Shown here piece by piece: positions 8,599-17,475 of a stretch of 64,000 bases of DNA. The DNA is from Promethearchaeota archaeon (GTDB taxonomy: Archaea > Asgardarchaeota > Lokiarchaeia > Sigyniarchaeales > SOKP01), in NCBI GenBank assembly GCA_011364925.1, contig RDOA01000003.1, positions 1-64,000 on the forward strand, written 5' to 3'. How positions within the stretch are numbered: the stretch's first letter is position 1; each line of letters begins with the position of its first letter. The notes under the pieces were generated by a model. It saw only the letters and a program-made list of their open reading frames with translations, was not told the DNA's origin and searched no databases. A program made the position numbers and the translations under genes.

Positions 8599-9786
8599 AT
8601 GAGTTTTAAAATAAAAAGTAATGTATACTGGGTAGGAAAAACTGATTGGGAACTAAAAAAATTCCACGGGAATGAATATTCTACGCATCGTGGATCCACA
8701 TATAACTCTTACCTAATAAAGGAAGAAAAAAAAGTACTTATTGACACCGTCTGGATGCCGTTTGCAAAAGAATTTGTTGATAATCTTTCAAAGGAAATCA
8801 ACTTGGACGAAATTGATTATGTTATAGCTAACCACGCAGAGATTGACCATAGCGGAGCACTCCCAGAATTGATGAAAAGAATACCGGACACTCCAATTTA
8901 TTGTACTGCAAATGGTGTTAAGTCCTTAAAAGGTCATTATCATAAAGATTGGAACTTTCGACCGGTAAAGACTGGAGATACTTTAGACCTTGGAAATGAT
9001 AAGCAATTAATATTTGTAGAAATGAAAATGCTTCATTGGCCAGATAGTATGGCATGCTATATGACTAAGGATAATATTTTATTCAGTAACGACGCGTTTG
9101 GTCAACACTATGCTAATGAATATATGTACAATGACCTTGTAGATCAAAACGAACTCTTTACGGAATGTATTAAATATTACGCAAACATCCTTACTCCTTT
9201 CAGTTCTTTCGTTGATAAAAAAATAAAGGAAGTTTTGAGTCTTAATCTTCCTATTGATATTATTGCTACGAGTCACGGAGTTATATGGAGAGAGAATCCG
9301 ACACAAATTGTTGAAAAATACTTAGCTTGGGCGAATGATTATCAGACAAATCAAATTACAATATTGTATGATACAATGTGGAAGGGAACAAAGAGGATGG
9401 CGGAAGCAATTAGTAAGGGAATAGTGGAGACTGATAAAACTGTAAATGTGAAATTGTATAATATAGCAAATTCAGATAAAAACGATATAATCACAGAAAT
9501 CTTTAAATCCAAGACTATTTTAGTAGGCTCGCCTACAATTGGAGGAGGAATTATTTCAACAACTGCTGAAATTTTAGAGATGATTAAGGGTCTGCGTTTT
9601 AAGAATAAAAAGGCGGCTTCATTTGGATGTTACGGCTGGAGTGGAGAATCTGTAAAGGTGATAAGGGATCATTTAGAGAAGAGCGGTTTCACAATAATCA
9701 ATGATGGTATTCGTGCACTATGGAATCCCGATCAAGAAAGTATAGATAAATGCGTAGAATTCGGTAGAGAAATTGCTAAAAGTTAA
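8599..9786 (+). CDS. fprA: Flavodiiron protein (A-type flavoprotein, O2/NO reductase)
   Basis: 395 residues. The N-terminal metallo-beta-lactamase-like domain carries the diiron ligands H79, E81 and D83 (HAEIDH), H146, D165 and H226 (TSHGVIW). The C-terminal flavodoxin domain has the FMN loop YDTMWKGTKRMAEAI and GSPTIGGG. I prefer this ATG to the one at 8563 because GAGG lies exactly 8 nt upstream and because the ligand positions then match the family. These cytosolic enzymes reduce O2 to water or NO to N2O using rubredoxin or F420H2; they protect anaerobes. No rubredoxin gene is adjacent. Confidence 0.95.
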   Translation: MSFKIKSNVYWVGKTDWELKKFHGNEYSTHRGSTYNSYLIKEEKKVLIDTVWMPFAKEFVDNLSKEINLDEIDYVIANHAEIDHSGALPELMKRIPDTPIYCTANGVKSLKGHYHKDWNFRPVKTGDTLDLGNDKQLIFVEMKMLHWPDSMACYMTKDNILFSNDAFGQHYANEYMYNDLVDQNELFTECIKYYANILTPFSSFVDKKIKEVLSLNLPIDIIATSHGVIWRENPTQIVEKYLAWANDYQTNQITILYDTMWKGTKRMAEAISKGIVETDKTVNVKLYNIANSDKNDIITEIFKSKTILVGSPTIGGGIISTTAEILEMIKGLRFKNKKAASFGCYGWSGESVKVIRDHLEKSGFTIINDGIRALWNPDQESIDKCVEFGREIAKS

Positions 9787-9856
9787 CTTAATTCTTTTTA
9801 TTACTATTCTTTTATTTTTTAGAGTTTTATCAGGATTTTCCAATTCTTGAGAAAAT

Positions 9857-9994
9857 TTAGTTTAATTCTCTCCTAAATTCACCATGAGCTTTAATATCCT
9901 TACATACCTCTACCAAATGTTCAAAAAGAACTTCTCGAGTCCATTTAGGCAATTTAATATCGATTTTTTTGAGCTGTTCTGCTAATTTTCTCAT
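9857..9994 (-). CDS. Small helical protein (45 aa)
   Basis: ATG at 9994, TAA at 9857-9859. The product starts MRKLAEQLKKIDIKLP and continues as a charged amphipathic helix (EVLFEHLVEVCKDI). It lies just after fprA on the opposite strand. There is no SD, and the length makes this tentative, but the composition is protein-like. Unknown function. Confidence 0.4.
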   Translation of the reverse strand: MRKLAEQLKKIDIKLPKWTREVLFEHLVEVCKDIKAHGEFRRELN

Positions 9995-10107
9995 AATAGA
10001 ATCATAAAATTATATACACTTTAAGAAAAAGAAGATCTTTAAAGAATTAATTCAAAATCAACTTGTGTGTATCAGTATCATGAAACAATGAATAGCGTGA
10101 ATAATTT

Positions 10108-10141
10108 TATATTTCATTTATTCTGATTAGTATGAAATATA
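10108..10141. promoter_or_regulatory. 10-bp inverted repeat upstream of the AbrB-like regulator
   Basis: TATATTTCAT (10108-10117) and ATGAAATATA (10132-10141) are exact inverses around a 14-nt spacer. ATGAAA recurs at 10141-10146 and again at 10150-10155, making a phased direct repeat with the right arm. The site is about 50 bp upstream of the TATA-like TTTATAA (10194-10200). A plausible operator for the regulator of the ABC exporter operon. Confidence 0.45.
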
Positions 10142-10213
10142 TGAAATGTATGAAAAACTATTTATTTTGCTCAGCTTTTTGCCATTTAATTAGTTTATAA
10201 AGGGGATATTTTT

Positions 10214-10489
10214 ACGTTTGGAAATTTAGAATTCTTCGGTAGTACGACAGTTGGTGAACGGGGTCAGGTTGTACTTCCGATCGAGTTACGCAAGAAGATG
10301 CAGCTTCAAGCTGGCGATAAGCTTATTGCGTTGGGAGCAATGGGCGATAACGTCGCTTTTTTACTCAAGGCAGATTTCTTAACTCAGATTCTTGGGAAAA
10401 TGGAAGAAGGTCAAAATGAATTGAGACAATTTTTAAAGGATTTTACTGATTCTGAGATAATTGAAGACACTAAAGTAGATTTCGAGTAA
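10214..10489 (+). CDS. AbrB/SpoVT (MazE-like) DNA-binding regulator; non-ATG start
   Basis: The swapped-hairpin AbrB domain is plain: STTVGERGQVVLPIELRKKMQLQAGDKL. The first canonical start (ATG 10298, inside RKKMQL) would delete most of it, so the gene must begin upstream. The open frame runs from 10190 without ATG/GTG/TTG. ACG at 10214 stands exactly 8 nt after GGGG (10202-10205), the window's usual SD spacing; ATT at 10208 is the alternative. From ACG the protein is 91 aa, normal for the family. It ends 15 bp before the ABC exporter pair, so it likely regulates that operon and itself. Confidence 0.8.
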   Translation, partial: TFGNLEFFGSTTVGERGQVVLPIELRKKMQLQAGDKLIALGAMGDNVAFLLKADFLTQILGKMEEGQNELRQFLKDFTDSEIIEDTKVDFE

Positions 10490-10504
10490 ATATTTGGTGA
10501 TTTT

Positions 10505-12751
10505 ATGAAAAAAGTTAGAATGATTAAATACACAAAACCCTATCTCATCATGATTTTTATAGCTATAGGGTTGTTATATGCCCAAGCGAATTTCAACCTA
10601 ACGCTGCCTGACTATCTCTCGAAGATCGTGAATGTAGGCATTCAACAAGGAGGTGTGGAAGATGCTGTACCAGAAGCAATTCAGGAGATTGAAATGAACC
10701 GGACCTTATTGTTCCTTACCCCGGAAAACCAAACAGATGTGCTTAATGCTTATAAATTAGTAAATAATGGAACTACAGAAGCTAATCAGTATATTGACAA
10801 GTATCCAGTATTAATTAACCAATCTGTTTATGTATTAACCCACACAGACAGTGCAACAATCACACATTTAAATCCTATTATGGCTAGAGCCCTTTTAAAC
10901 GTGGCTTTCGTTGAATTGCTAATGGCAAATGATACTTTACTAAATAGTACAAATACTCTATTGGGACTTTCTCTCCCAGGGAACGGCACAGATTTGTTTG
11001 AGTATTTTGAAACGAATCCTATGGGACCTTATTCAAAAATGGTCATAATGGCTGTGGTTACCTCGCAATTAAACGCACTTGGAGATAAATTTATTATCCA
11101 AGCCGCAACTCAGGTTGTTAGGGCAGAGTACGAGGCGCTTGGAATGGATTTAAACCAGCTACAGTTAAACTATCTTCTATACTATGGAGGTCTTATGATT
11201 CTCTTAACGATACTTTCGATGGCATGTACGATTGCTGTGAGTTACTTATCCGCAAAGATTGCTACTGGAATAGCTCGCGATATGCGAAGAGATATATTCA
11301 AGAAGATTGAAAAATTTTCAAGCGCGGAATTTGATAGTTTTTCCACAGCATCTTTAATCACTCGATCAACGAACGACATCACACAGGTTCAAATGGCGGT
11401 AATGATGATTGTTCGTATGGTATTTTATGCTCCAATAATAGGGATCGGTGGGGTCATTCACGCTATTGAATTAGCTCCAACAATGTGGTGGATCATCGCA
11501 ATGGCAGTGGGCGTATTACTCGGTTTAATCCTCGTGGTTTTTTATATAGCCTTGCCTAAGTTTAAGAGTATCCAAAGATTGGTGGATCGTCTTAATCTTG
11601 TTGCTCGCGAAAGTTTAACGGGGATTATGGTGGTAAGAGCGTTTAATAAACAGCAATATGAAGAAGGTAGGTTCGATAAAGCTAATATCGATCTTACTAA
11701 GGTTTCACTGTTTATAAATCGAGTTATGGTAATCATGATGCCATTGATGATGATGCTGATGAATGTACTAACAATTGTAATTATATGGGTTGGATCTCAC
11801 GAGATCGCGAATGCAAATCTACAAGTTGGAGATATGATAGCTTTTATGCAATACGCCATCCAAGTTGCGTTTGCTTTCCTAATGTTGTCGCTAATGTTCA
11901 TTATTTTGCCTCGTGCTTCTGTATCTATTAGCCGTATAGCTGAAGTACTAAAAACTGACATAGTTATTCAAGATGCCGAAAATCCAAAGCTTTTCACCGA
12001 ACCGTTTAAAGGAACAATCGAATTCCGAAATGTCTCTTTTCGTTATGCTGGAGCACCTGAGGATGCGTTGCACAACATTTCATTTACTGCTCACTCAGGA
12101 GAAGTAACAGCTTTTATTGGACCTACAGGCTCTGGAAAGTCTACGCTCATAAATTTAGTTCCTCGTTTTTATGATGTTACCTCAGGGGCGATTTTGATCG
12201 ATGGTATTGATGTACGTGAAGTGAGTCAACATGACTTACGCGATAAGATTGGTTTCGTTCCCCAGAAAGATGTGCTATTTTCTGGCACCGTTGAGAGTAA
12301 CCTACTTTTTGCAGATGAAAATGCAAGTGAGGAAGAGCTCAAATATGCAATACAAACTGCCCAAATAACTGATTTTGTTGACGCTAAATCCGAAGGAATA
12401 GCTACTGAGATTGCTCAAGGCGGAACGAATGTGTCTGGAGGTCAAAAGCAGCGATTTGCAATCGCCCGAGCATTAGTCAAGAAAGCTCCAATAAATATTT
12501 TAGACGATAGCTTTTCCAATTTAGATTTTAAAACCGATGTTGCTTTACGCAAGGCCCTCCGAAAGTCTATATCAGCAAGCACAGTGCTTATTGTAACGCA
12601 GAGAGTTTCCACCATCAAAAATGCAGACCAAATCATTGTTATTAATGAGGGAAGAATTGTAGGGAAGGGGACGCATGTCGAACTTATGGAGACTTGTCCA
12701 ATATACAAAGATATAGCGATTTCACAACTTAAATTGGAGGAATTATTATGA
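10505..12751 (+). CDS. ABC exporter subunit A (type IV fold, TMD-NBD), degenerate catalytic site
   Basis: 748-residue half-transporter. TM1 (about 11-30) is followed by an unusually long extracytoplasmic insertion (about 40-220) rich in N-x-S/T sequons, then the remaining five TMs (about 221-475) and the nucleotide-binding domain. Walker A is GPTGSGKST and the signature is VSGGQ. Walker B is NILDDSFSNLD, where the catalytic Glu is Asp. This is the typical degenerate-site partner of heterodimeric exporters (LmrCD, TM287/288). The SD GGTG precedes the ATG. The stop overlaps the partner's ATG by 4 bp, so the two are co-translated. Substrate unknown; multidrug or lipid export is possible. Confidence 0.93.
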   Translation: MKKVRMIKYTKPYLIMIFIAIGLLYAQANFNLTLPDYLSKIVNVGIQQGGVEDAVPEAIQEIEMNRTLLFLTPENQTDVLNAYKLVNNGTTEANQYIDKYPVLINQSVYVLTHTDSATITHLNPIMARALLNVAFVELLMANDTLLNSTNTLLGLSLPGNGTDLFEYFETNPMGPYSKMVIMAVVTSQLNALGDKFIIQAATQVVRAEYEALGMDLNQLQLNYLLYYGGLMILLTILSMACTIAVSYLSAKIATGIARDMRRDIFKKIEKFSSAEFDSFSTASLITRSTNDITQVQMAVMMIVRMVFYAPIIGIGGVIHAIELAPTMWWIIAMAVGVLLGLILVVFYIALPKFKSIQRLVDRLNLVARESLTGIMVVRAFNKQQYEEGRFDKANIDLTKVSLFINRVMVIMMPLMMMLMNVLTIVIIWVGSHEIANANLQVGDMIAFMQYAIQVAFAFLMLSLMFIILPRASVSISRIAEVLKTDIVIQDAENPKLFTEPFKGTIEFRNVSFRYAGAPEDALHNISFTAHSGEVTAFIGPTGSGKSTLINLVPRFYDVTSGAILIDGIDVREVSQHDLRDKIGFVPQKDVLFSGTVESNLLFADENASEEELKYAIQTAQITDFVDAKSEGIATEIAQGGTNVSGGQKQRFAIARALVKKAPINILDDSFSNLDFKTDVALRKALRKSISASTVLIVTQRVSTIKNADQIIVINEGRIVGKGTHVELMETCPIYKDIAISQLKLEELL

Positions 12752-14607
12752 TGCAACGAGGTGGAGGTCCAATGAGGGGCCGTGGCCCGATGGGTGCTGC
12801 AATGAGTACTCGTGAGAAAGCAACCGACTTTCGAGGGACAATGGGTAAATTATTTCGTTATATGGGCAGATACAAGGGATTAGTAATACTAGTCTTCATA
12901 TTTGCTGCCGCATCAACAACAGCGAACATAATTGGTCCAAAAATACTCGGAAATGCAACGACAAGCCTTTTTGAAGGCGTAATTGCTAAAATTAGCGGCA
13001 CAGGAGAGATCGATTTCGTGTATATTGGGGGAATCTTATTGGAAGTACTAATAATATATGCTGTATCAGCGGTTTTTGGTTTTATCCAAGGCTGGATTAT
13101 GGCAAATATTTCAACGAATATCGCCTATCGCTTCCGTCGAGACATTGCTGAAAAGATAAATCGCCTACCACTTAAATATTTTGATAAAACTACTTACGGC
13201 GAAGTTCTTTCTCGTATTACAAACGATGTGGACACTATCAACCAATCATTAAGTCAAAGTCTTACACAGATCATCACATCAGTGGTGACCGTTGTTGGTG
13301 TTTTGATTATGATGTTTACTATAAGTTGGGTAATGACCTTGGTTGCGCTCGCAATGCTTCCGTTGTCGCTAATTTTTATGGGCGTAATTATTGGACGGTC
13401 CCAGAAGTACTTTAAACAACAACAGGATAACTTAGGGCACGTAAATGGTCACGTAGAAGAAATGTATGGTGGCCATGTTGTAATCAAAGCCTTTAGCGGT
13501 GAAGAGAAGAGTGTTAGGAAATTCAACCAGTTAAACGATAGTTGGTATACAGGATCTTGGAAAGCTAATTTTTTCTCAGGTTTGATGATACCAATAATGT
13601 TCTTCATAAGCAACTTGGGATATGTCGGTGTCGCAATTCTAGGTTCGTGGTTAGCAATCCAGAATACCATTACAGTGGGAGATATTCAAGCATTTATTCA
13701 ATATATTCGGTCGTTTACTCAACCCCTTAGCCAAATTGCTAATATTTCAAACGTTCTACAGCAAACTGCTGCTGCTGCTGAACGTGTATTTAACTTTCTC
13801 GAAGAGGAAGAAGAAACGCCCGATGTATCCGAGCCAGTAAGGTTAGACCAGATTAAAGGATTAGTGGAATTTCAAAATGTACAGTTTGGATATAATCCCG
13901 ACAAAATTATTATTAAAAATTTCTCTGCAGTAGCTCACCCAGGTCAAAAAGTCGCAATTGTTGGTCCTACAGGGGCAGGCAAAACCACTCTCGTTAAACT
14001 GTTAATGCGTTTCTACGAATTAAAAAGTGGTGCAATTTTAGTTGACGGGCATGATACTCGAAAATTTACCCGTGAAAGTTTACGTAGTATGTTTGGAATG
14101 GTGCTTCAAGATACGTGGCTATATAACGCTTCCATCATGGAGAACATCCGCTATGGTAATCAAAATGCTACTGACGATGAAGTTCTCACTGCAGCTCGTA
14201 TTGCTCATGTTGACCCTTTTGTCAAAACTTTACCAGAGGGATACAATATGGTGATAAATGAAGAAGTAACCAATGTCTCCCAAGGTCAAATGCAATTATT
14301 AACCATCGCTCGTGCTATTCTTGCGAATCCTCCTATCCTCATACTTGATGAAGCCACTAGTTCTGTAGACACTCACACGGAGATTTTGATCCAGGAAGCC
14401 ATGGATGCATTAATGAAAAATAGGACCAGTTTTGTCATTGCCCACCGCTTATCAACTATTCGTAACGCAGATTTGATCCTTGTAGTTCGAGACGGTGATA
14501 TTGTAGAGCAAGGCACGCATAATGAATTACTAGCAAGGGGTGATTATTATGCTGAATTATACAATAGCCAATTTCAAGAGAAAATGAATAATAACGAGAG
14601 CATTTAG
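12748..14607 (+). CDS. ABC exporter subunit B (TMD-NBD), catalytic Walker B, altered signature
   Basis: 619 residues. A Gly/Arg/Met-rich N-terminus (MMQRGGGPMRGRGPMG) precedes six TMs, then an NBD with Walker A GPTGAGKTT, Walker B plus catalytic Glu ILILDEATSSVD, and H-loop IAHRLST. The signature LSGGQ is replaced by VSQGQ. Together with the DDS motif of subunit A this makes one canonical and one degenerate ATP site, as in other heterodimeric exporters. GGAGG lies 7 nt before the first ATG, inside the preceding gene. It lacks the extracellular insertion of subunit A. Confidence 0.93.
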   Translation: MMQRGGGPMRGRGPMGAAMSTREKATDFRGTMGKLFRYMGRYKGLVILVFIFAAASTTANIIGPKILGNATTSLFEGVIAKISGTGEIDFVYIGGILLEVLIIYAVSAVFGFIQGWIMANISTNIAYRFRRDIAEKINRLPLKYFDKTTYGEVLSRITNDVDTINQSLSQSLTQIITSVVTVVGVLIMMFTISWVMTLVALAMLPLSLIFMGVIIGRSQKYFKQQQDNLGHVNGHVEEMYGGHVVIKAFSGEEKSVRKFNQLNDSWYTGSWKANFFSGLMIPIMFFISNLGYVGVAILGSWLAIQNTITVGDIQAFIQYIRSFTQPLSQIANISNVLQQTAAAAERVFNFLEEEEETPDVSEPVRLDQIKGLVEFQNVQFGYNPDKIIIKNFSAVAHPGQKVAIVGPTGAGKTTLVKLLMRFYELKSGAILVDGHDTRKFTRESLRSMFGMVLQDTWLYNASIMENIRYGNQNATDDEVLTAARIAHVDPFVKTLPEGYNMVINEEVTNVSQGQMQLLTIARAILANPPILILDEATSSVDTHTEILIQEAMDALMKNRTSFVIAHRLSTIRNADLILVVRDGDIVEQGTHNELLARGDYYAELYNSQFQEKMNNNESI

Positions 14608-14634
14608 ATAAAAAGATGCTAGAGATTAGTTCTT

Positions 14635-15030
14635 TTACGATTTTTCGCTCGATTTCAACTCTTTTTCTAAGACTTTTATTTGGCTATCAATTTCCTTCGT
14701 CTTAGTTTTCTTTTCTTTTTCAATTGCCTTCATTTCATAGCTTAAGAATTTCTGTTTTTCTTTTTCTAAATTATTGTAATCGGATTCCAATTTCTTAATG
14801 ATAGAAAGGAGTTCTTTCTTTTTTGCCGTTAATTCGTTAATCTTCTGAAGGATATCATTTAAGATGTTCTGATGATGAAGCAATTTTTCTCCCAATTCCT
14901 TAATTTGAGGATCGTAATCTTCATTACATTTATTTGTAATATAATTTTCTTTCTGTTTGGCGACATCTTCAACTTTCTGGATTTTCACTGCTATCTTAGT
15001 GATCTGATCCCTTATTTCTTCGTCTGACAT
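14635..15030 (-). CDS. Coiled-coil protein
   Basis: 131 residues, almost entirely charged heptad-like helix (e.g. KKLESDYNNLEKEKQKFL), with no other domain. It converges with the ABC exporter operon. Could be a structural or scaffold protein; low-complexity helical proteins cannot be assigned by eye. Confidence 0.65.
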   Translation of the reverse strand: MSDEEIRDQITKIAVKIQKVEDVAKQKENYITNKCNEDYDPQIKELGEKLLHHQNILNDILQKINELTAKKKELLSIIKKLESDYNNLEKEKQKFLSYEMKAIEKEKKTKTKEIDSQIKVLEKELKSSEKS

Positions 15031-15156
15031 TTTAAATTTCCGTGGTTTTATTAATTTCTTGCTTTTAAGCTAATTCGATAATAATAAAGAATCTTTAATT
15101 CATTTTGCTTAATAAGAATACCGCGTGATTTCTATATAAACTTTGATTCTTTTTTG

Positions 15157-15540
15157 TTAAACAAAACCTTGTTCGACATAGAGGGAAAGTTCTTTTAAAA
15201 ATTCTTCTGGGGTAATTCCGTAAGTTAAAACTTTATGCCACAATTTAATATTCTGCGAGTGGAAATTAGCCTTGCCTTCGTCTAAATCTATCGCGAATTC
15301 GACGATTACGTCTTTGATAGAGAACTTAGATTTATCGCGGGCTCCAAAATATTCCCCAAACGCAAAAAACATGTTAATAATCATATCTATATCCTCGTTT
15401 GAGAAACGCCGCTTACATAAGTCGCAAACAATGCCGAGTTTTAAGCTGGATTGATACGCTTTATTACGTTCTTTTATGTCGGCGTGGCAAATCGAGCATT
15501 TTAACTTGTTTGAGACTTTAGACTTTGGCGTGTTGATCAT
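15157..15540 (-). CDS. Zinc-ribbon plus helical domain protein
   Basis: 127 residues. CSIC (about 16-19) and CDLC (about 39-42) form a treble-clef or ribbon zinc site. A helical domain follows (NEDIDMIINMFFAFGEYFGA) and a C-terminal segment YGITPEEFLKELSLYVEQG. It is probably the last member of the reverse-strand operon after the RecA-fold ATPase, about 100 bp downstream of it. A nucleic-acid or protein-binding role is likely; no family recognised. Confidence 0.6.
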   Translation of the reverse strand: MINTPKSKVSNKLKCSICHADIKERNKAYQSSLKLGIVCDLCKRRFSNEDIDMIINMFFAFGEYFGARDKSKFSIKDVIVEFAIDLDEGKANFHSQNIKLWHKVLTYGITPEEFLKELSLYVEQGFV

Positions 15541-15643
15541 ATACTATAGTTATAACTGATGTATTTAAAGGAAAAGAAAAAATGGCTAAAGAAATTTATC
15601 CTTTATATATAGATCAATTCAAATCTCACTACATCTCAAAATG

Positions 15644-16359
15644 TTAGCCTCGTGATAATCCGCACTCCTTAATTTCATACTTGAACTTTCTTGATATTAA
15701 GTAATCGCCGCTTATTATCTCCATCTCTTTAAACTTTGAATTAAAGCGTGATGACAGAGATACGTTAATGGCTTGAATTCTCGAATATAATTTGTTAAAA
15801 AAAGGTTGATTTCTGCCCAAATTTGGATCAAACGATACCTCGTGGATTAATATCAAAATTATCTTTTCTCTCAGACACCGCATAATAAGAGGAAATAACT
15901 GCGAATTAAAGAATCTATCAAGAAGGATATTTCTTCTCCGAATATCTGAATACATAGAAGCTGCGAAGCGTAAATGGTGGGATATGTTATCGATTACAAT
16001 AAACTTTGCATTAGACGGTAATAAACTGGTTCCAATGTTGCTTAAAAAAAGTGTTTGTTCATTGAAGTTAGAAAACGGCTTTTTTGCAGGACACACAAAT
16101 ACATTTCTCAGTAAATAATTAATTTTACCAGGGAAATTCTTGAAAAGTACTATCAAACGCTTCTTGGAAAACGGTTCGCTAGCTTGTATCCAAACACAAC
16201 TATTTTTATAAGGTGTGCCCCTCGTTAATATTGTACTTATTATTTGAAGCGCAAGGGTGGTCTTTCCCGTTCCTGACTCACCAGAAATAGATATGATACT
16301 TTGGTTCTTCTGTGAGAGATTGTATATGTATGAAAAACAGTATTGCCTAGCTCAATCAT
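15644..16359 (-). CDS. RecA-superfamily (RadB/KaiC-like) ATPase, frameshifted near its 5' end
   Basis: The frame ending at 15644 holds a RecA-fold core: Walker A SGESGTGKTT, then CVWIQASEPF, a Walker B-like strand FIVIDNISHHLRF and ILILIHEVSF. That frame has no canonical start before a TGA at 16354-16352, and a caller would begin at TTG 16156, after the P-loop. The ATG at 16359, 4 bp after the upstream gene, opens a frame MIELGNTVF that would join perfectly if the T5 run in TGTTTTTCAT had one more T. So the gene is either interrupted by a 1-nt deletion or hit by a homopolymer error. It is too divergent for a firm RadB call. Confidence 0.7.
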
Positions 16360-16362
16360 AAT

Positions 16363-16707
16363 CTAATCGTTGCTCAGCAAATCTAAAACTTCTCGTTGAG
16401 TTTTCTCGATTTCATCTCGCCTCTTCCTCGATTCTTCAGATATTTGCTTTGATGCCGTATTATTCTGAGGATTGCTCGAAACGAGCTGTTGGAGCATCAT
16501 TAATGTCAGTAAATCGTCAAAATTTCTATCTTGAGCCGATTGTTGACCACTAAAAAATGATCCCACCACTCCTTTTCCGCTTTTTTTAGCCTTGTAATAA
16601 AGATATATAGCCAGTCCTGTACCCACGATAATGACCGTGTACACCGGCTCTTTCTGGAAGAAAATCAACATCACGATTGCTACTGCGATTAAACAATACC
16701 CTTTCAC
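16363..16707 (-). CDS. Small membrane protein with cytoplasmic helical tail
   Basis: 114 residues starting with GTG directly after the stop of the upstream protease gene. Two hydrophobic stretches (about 4-15 and 22-39, YTVIIVGTGLAIYLYY) are followed by a basic then Gln/Asn-rich tail and a terminal charged helix (ESRKRRDEIEKTQREV). It belongs to the operon HELSH protein, this gene, RecA-fold ATPase. It may be an adaptor of the protease; this is inferred from position only. Confidence 0.65.
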   Translation of the reverse strand: MKGYCLIAVAIVMLIFFQKEPVYTVIIVGTGLAIYLYYKAKKSGKGVVGSFFSGQQSAQDRNFDDLLTLMMLQQLVSSNPQNNTASKQISEESRKRRDEIEKTQREVLDLLSND

Positions 16708-17475
16708 TTACCATTGCGCCTCCTTTTCGATTTGTTTGTTAAACTCTTTAAACCTCCGTTTCCGAGTCAAGAACTTTGGACTTGACACATCATTTTTGCC
16801 AAATTTACCTCTTATCATGCTGAATGCTTTTCCCATAGTCCAAAATACGAATTTAAAAATATAATAAAATAGAATCATAATCATAAAGTATTCGATGTAA
16901 TACAACACCTCAAATGGAAGGGATACAAAATAGAGATCAATGAATGCCCACACTAACACTCCCGAGAGTAAAACTAAGAAAATTTGATAAAGAGAATATC
17001 TTGGATTTTTGTTAAAAGTAATCCCAACTAATCTAACATCTTGTCTAGATGGCGCTGAACCTATAAGTAGTGAAAAACAGAATACAACGGTGACTATGTT
17101 TACCCAGATCTCTGTATCTATATGAAAAATCACATCAAGACCAAACATGAATAGAAATGTCGATATGAATAAGGGGGCAAAACTTATCATGAAAGTTTGC
17201 ATAAAAGAATTGCGCTCGAACTCGGGATTACCAACTGAACCATGAGGAGCAACTCTACGACTACCCGTCCTATGATAAGCAATGCTAATCTTTCCCATTT
17301 TAGTACCAAAGAGAACACCAAGAGTATAGTGTGATAATTCGTGAACCACCACTCCTATAAACATGAGAACATCAAACATTGTCTTAAAACCTGGCGTGTG
17401 TGCGCGCCTATAAAGTGCTCGAGTTCCCATTGAAACTAATAACATAACGAAGATCCAAAGATAAAATTCAATCAT
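16708..17475 (-). CDS. Polytopic membrane zinc metalloprotease-like protein (HELSH)
   Basis: 255 residues with about six TM helices. VVHELSHYTLG places HExxH at H45-H49 inside a membrane helix, the hallmark of M50/site-2-protease-like or related intramembrane metallopeptidases. A possible third ligand is not obvious; GSAPSRQDVR near residue 140 resembles the later conserved region of such proteins. It heads a reverse-strand operon. A DNA-related ATPase downstream suggests a signalling or regulated-proteolysis pair, which is speculative. Confidence 0.75.
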   Translation of the reverse strand: MIEFYLWIFVMLLVSMGTRALYRRAHTPGFKTMFDVLMFIGVVVHELSHYTLGVLFGTKMGKISIAYHRTGSRRVAPHGSVGNPEFERNSFMQTFMISFAPLFISTFLFMFGLDVIFHIDTEIWVNIVTVVFCFSLLIGSAPSRQDVRLVGITFNKNPRYSLYQIFLVLLSGVLVWAFIDLYFVSLPFEVLYYIEYFMIMILFYYIFKFVFWTMGKAFSMIRGKFGKNDVSSPKFLTRKRRFKEFNKQIEKEAQW

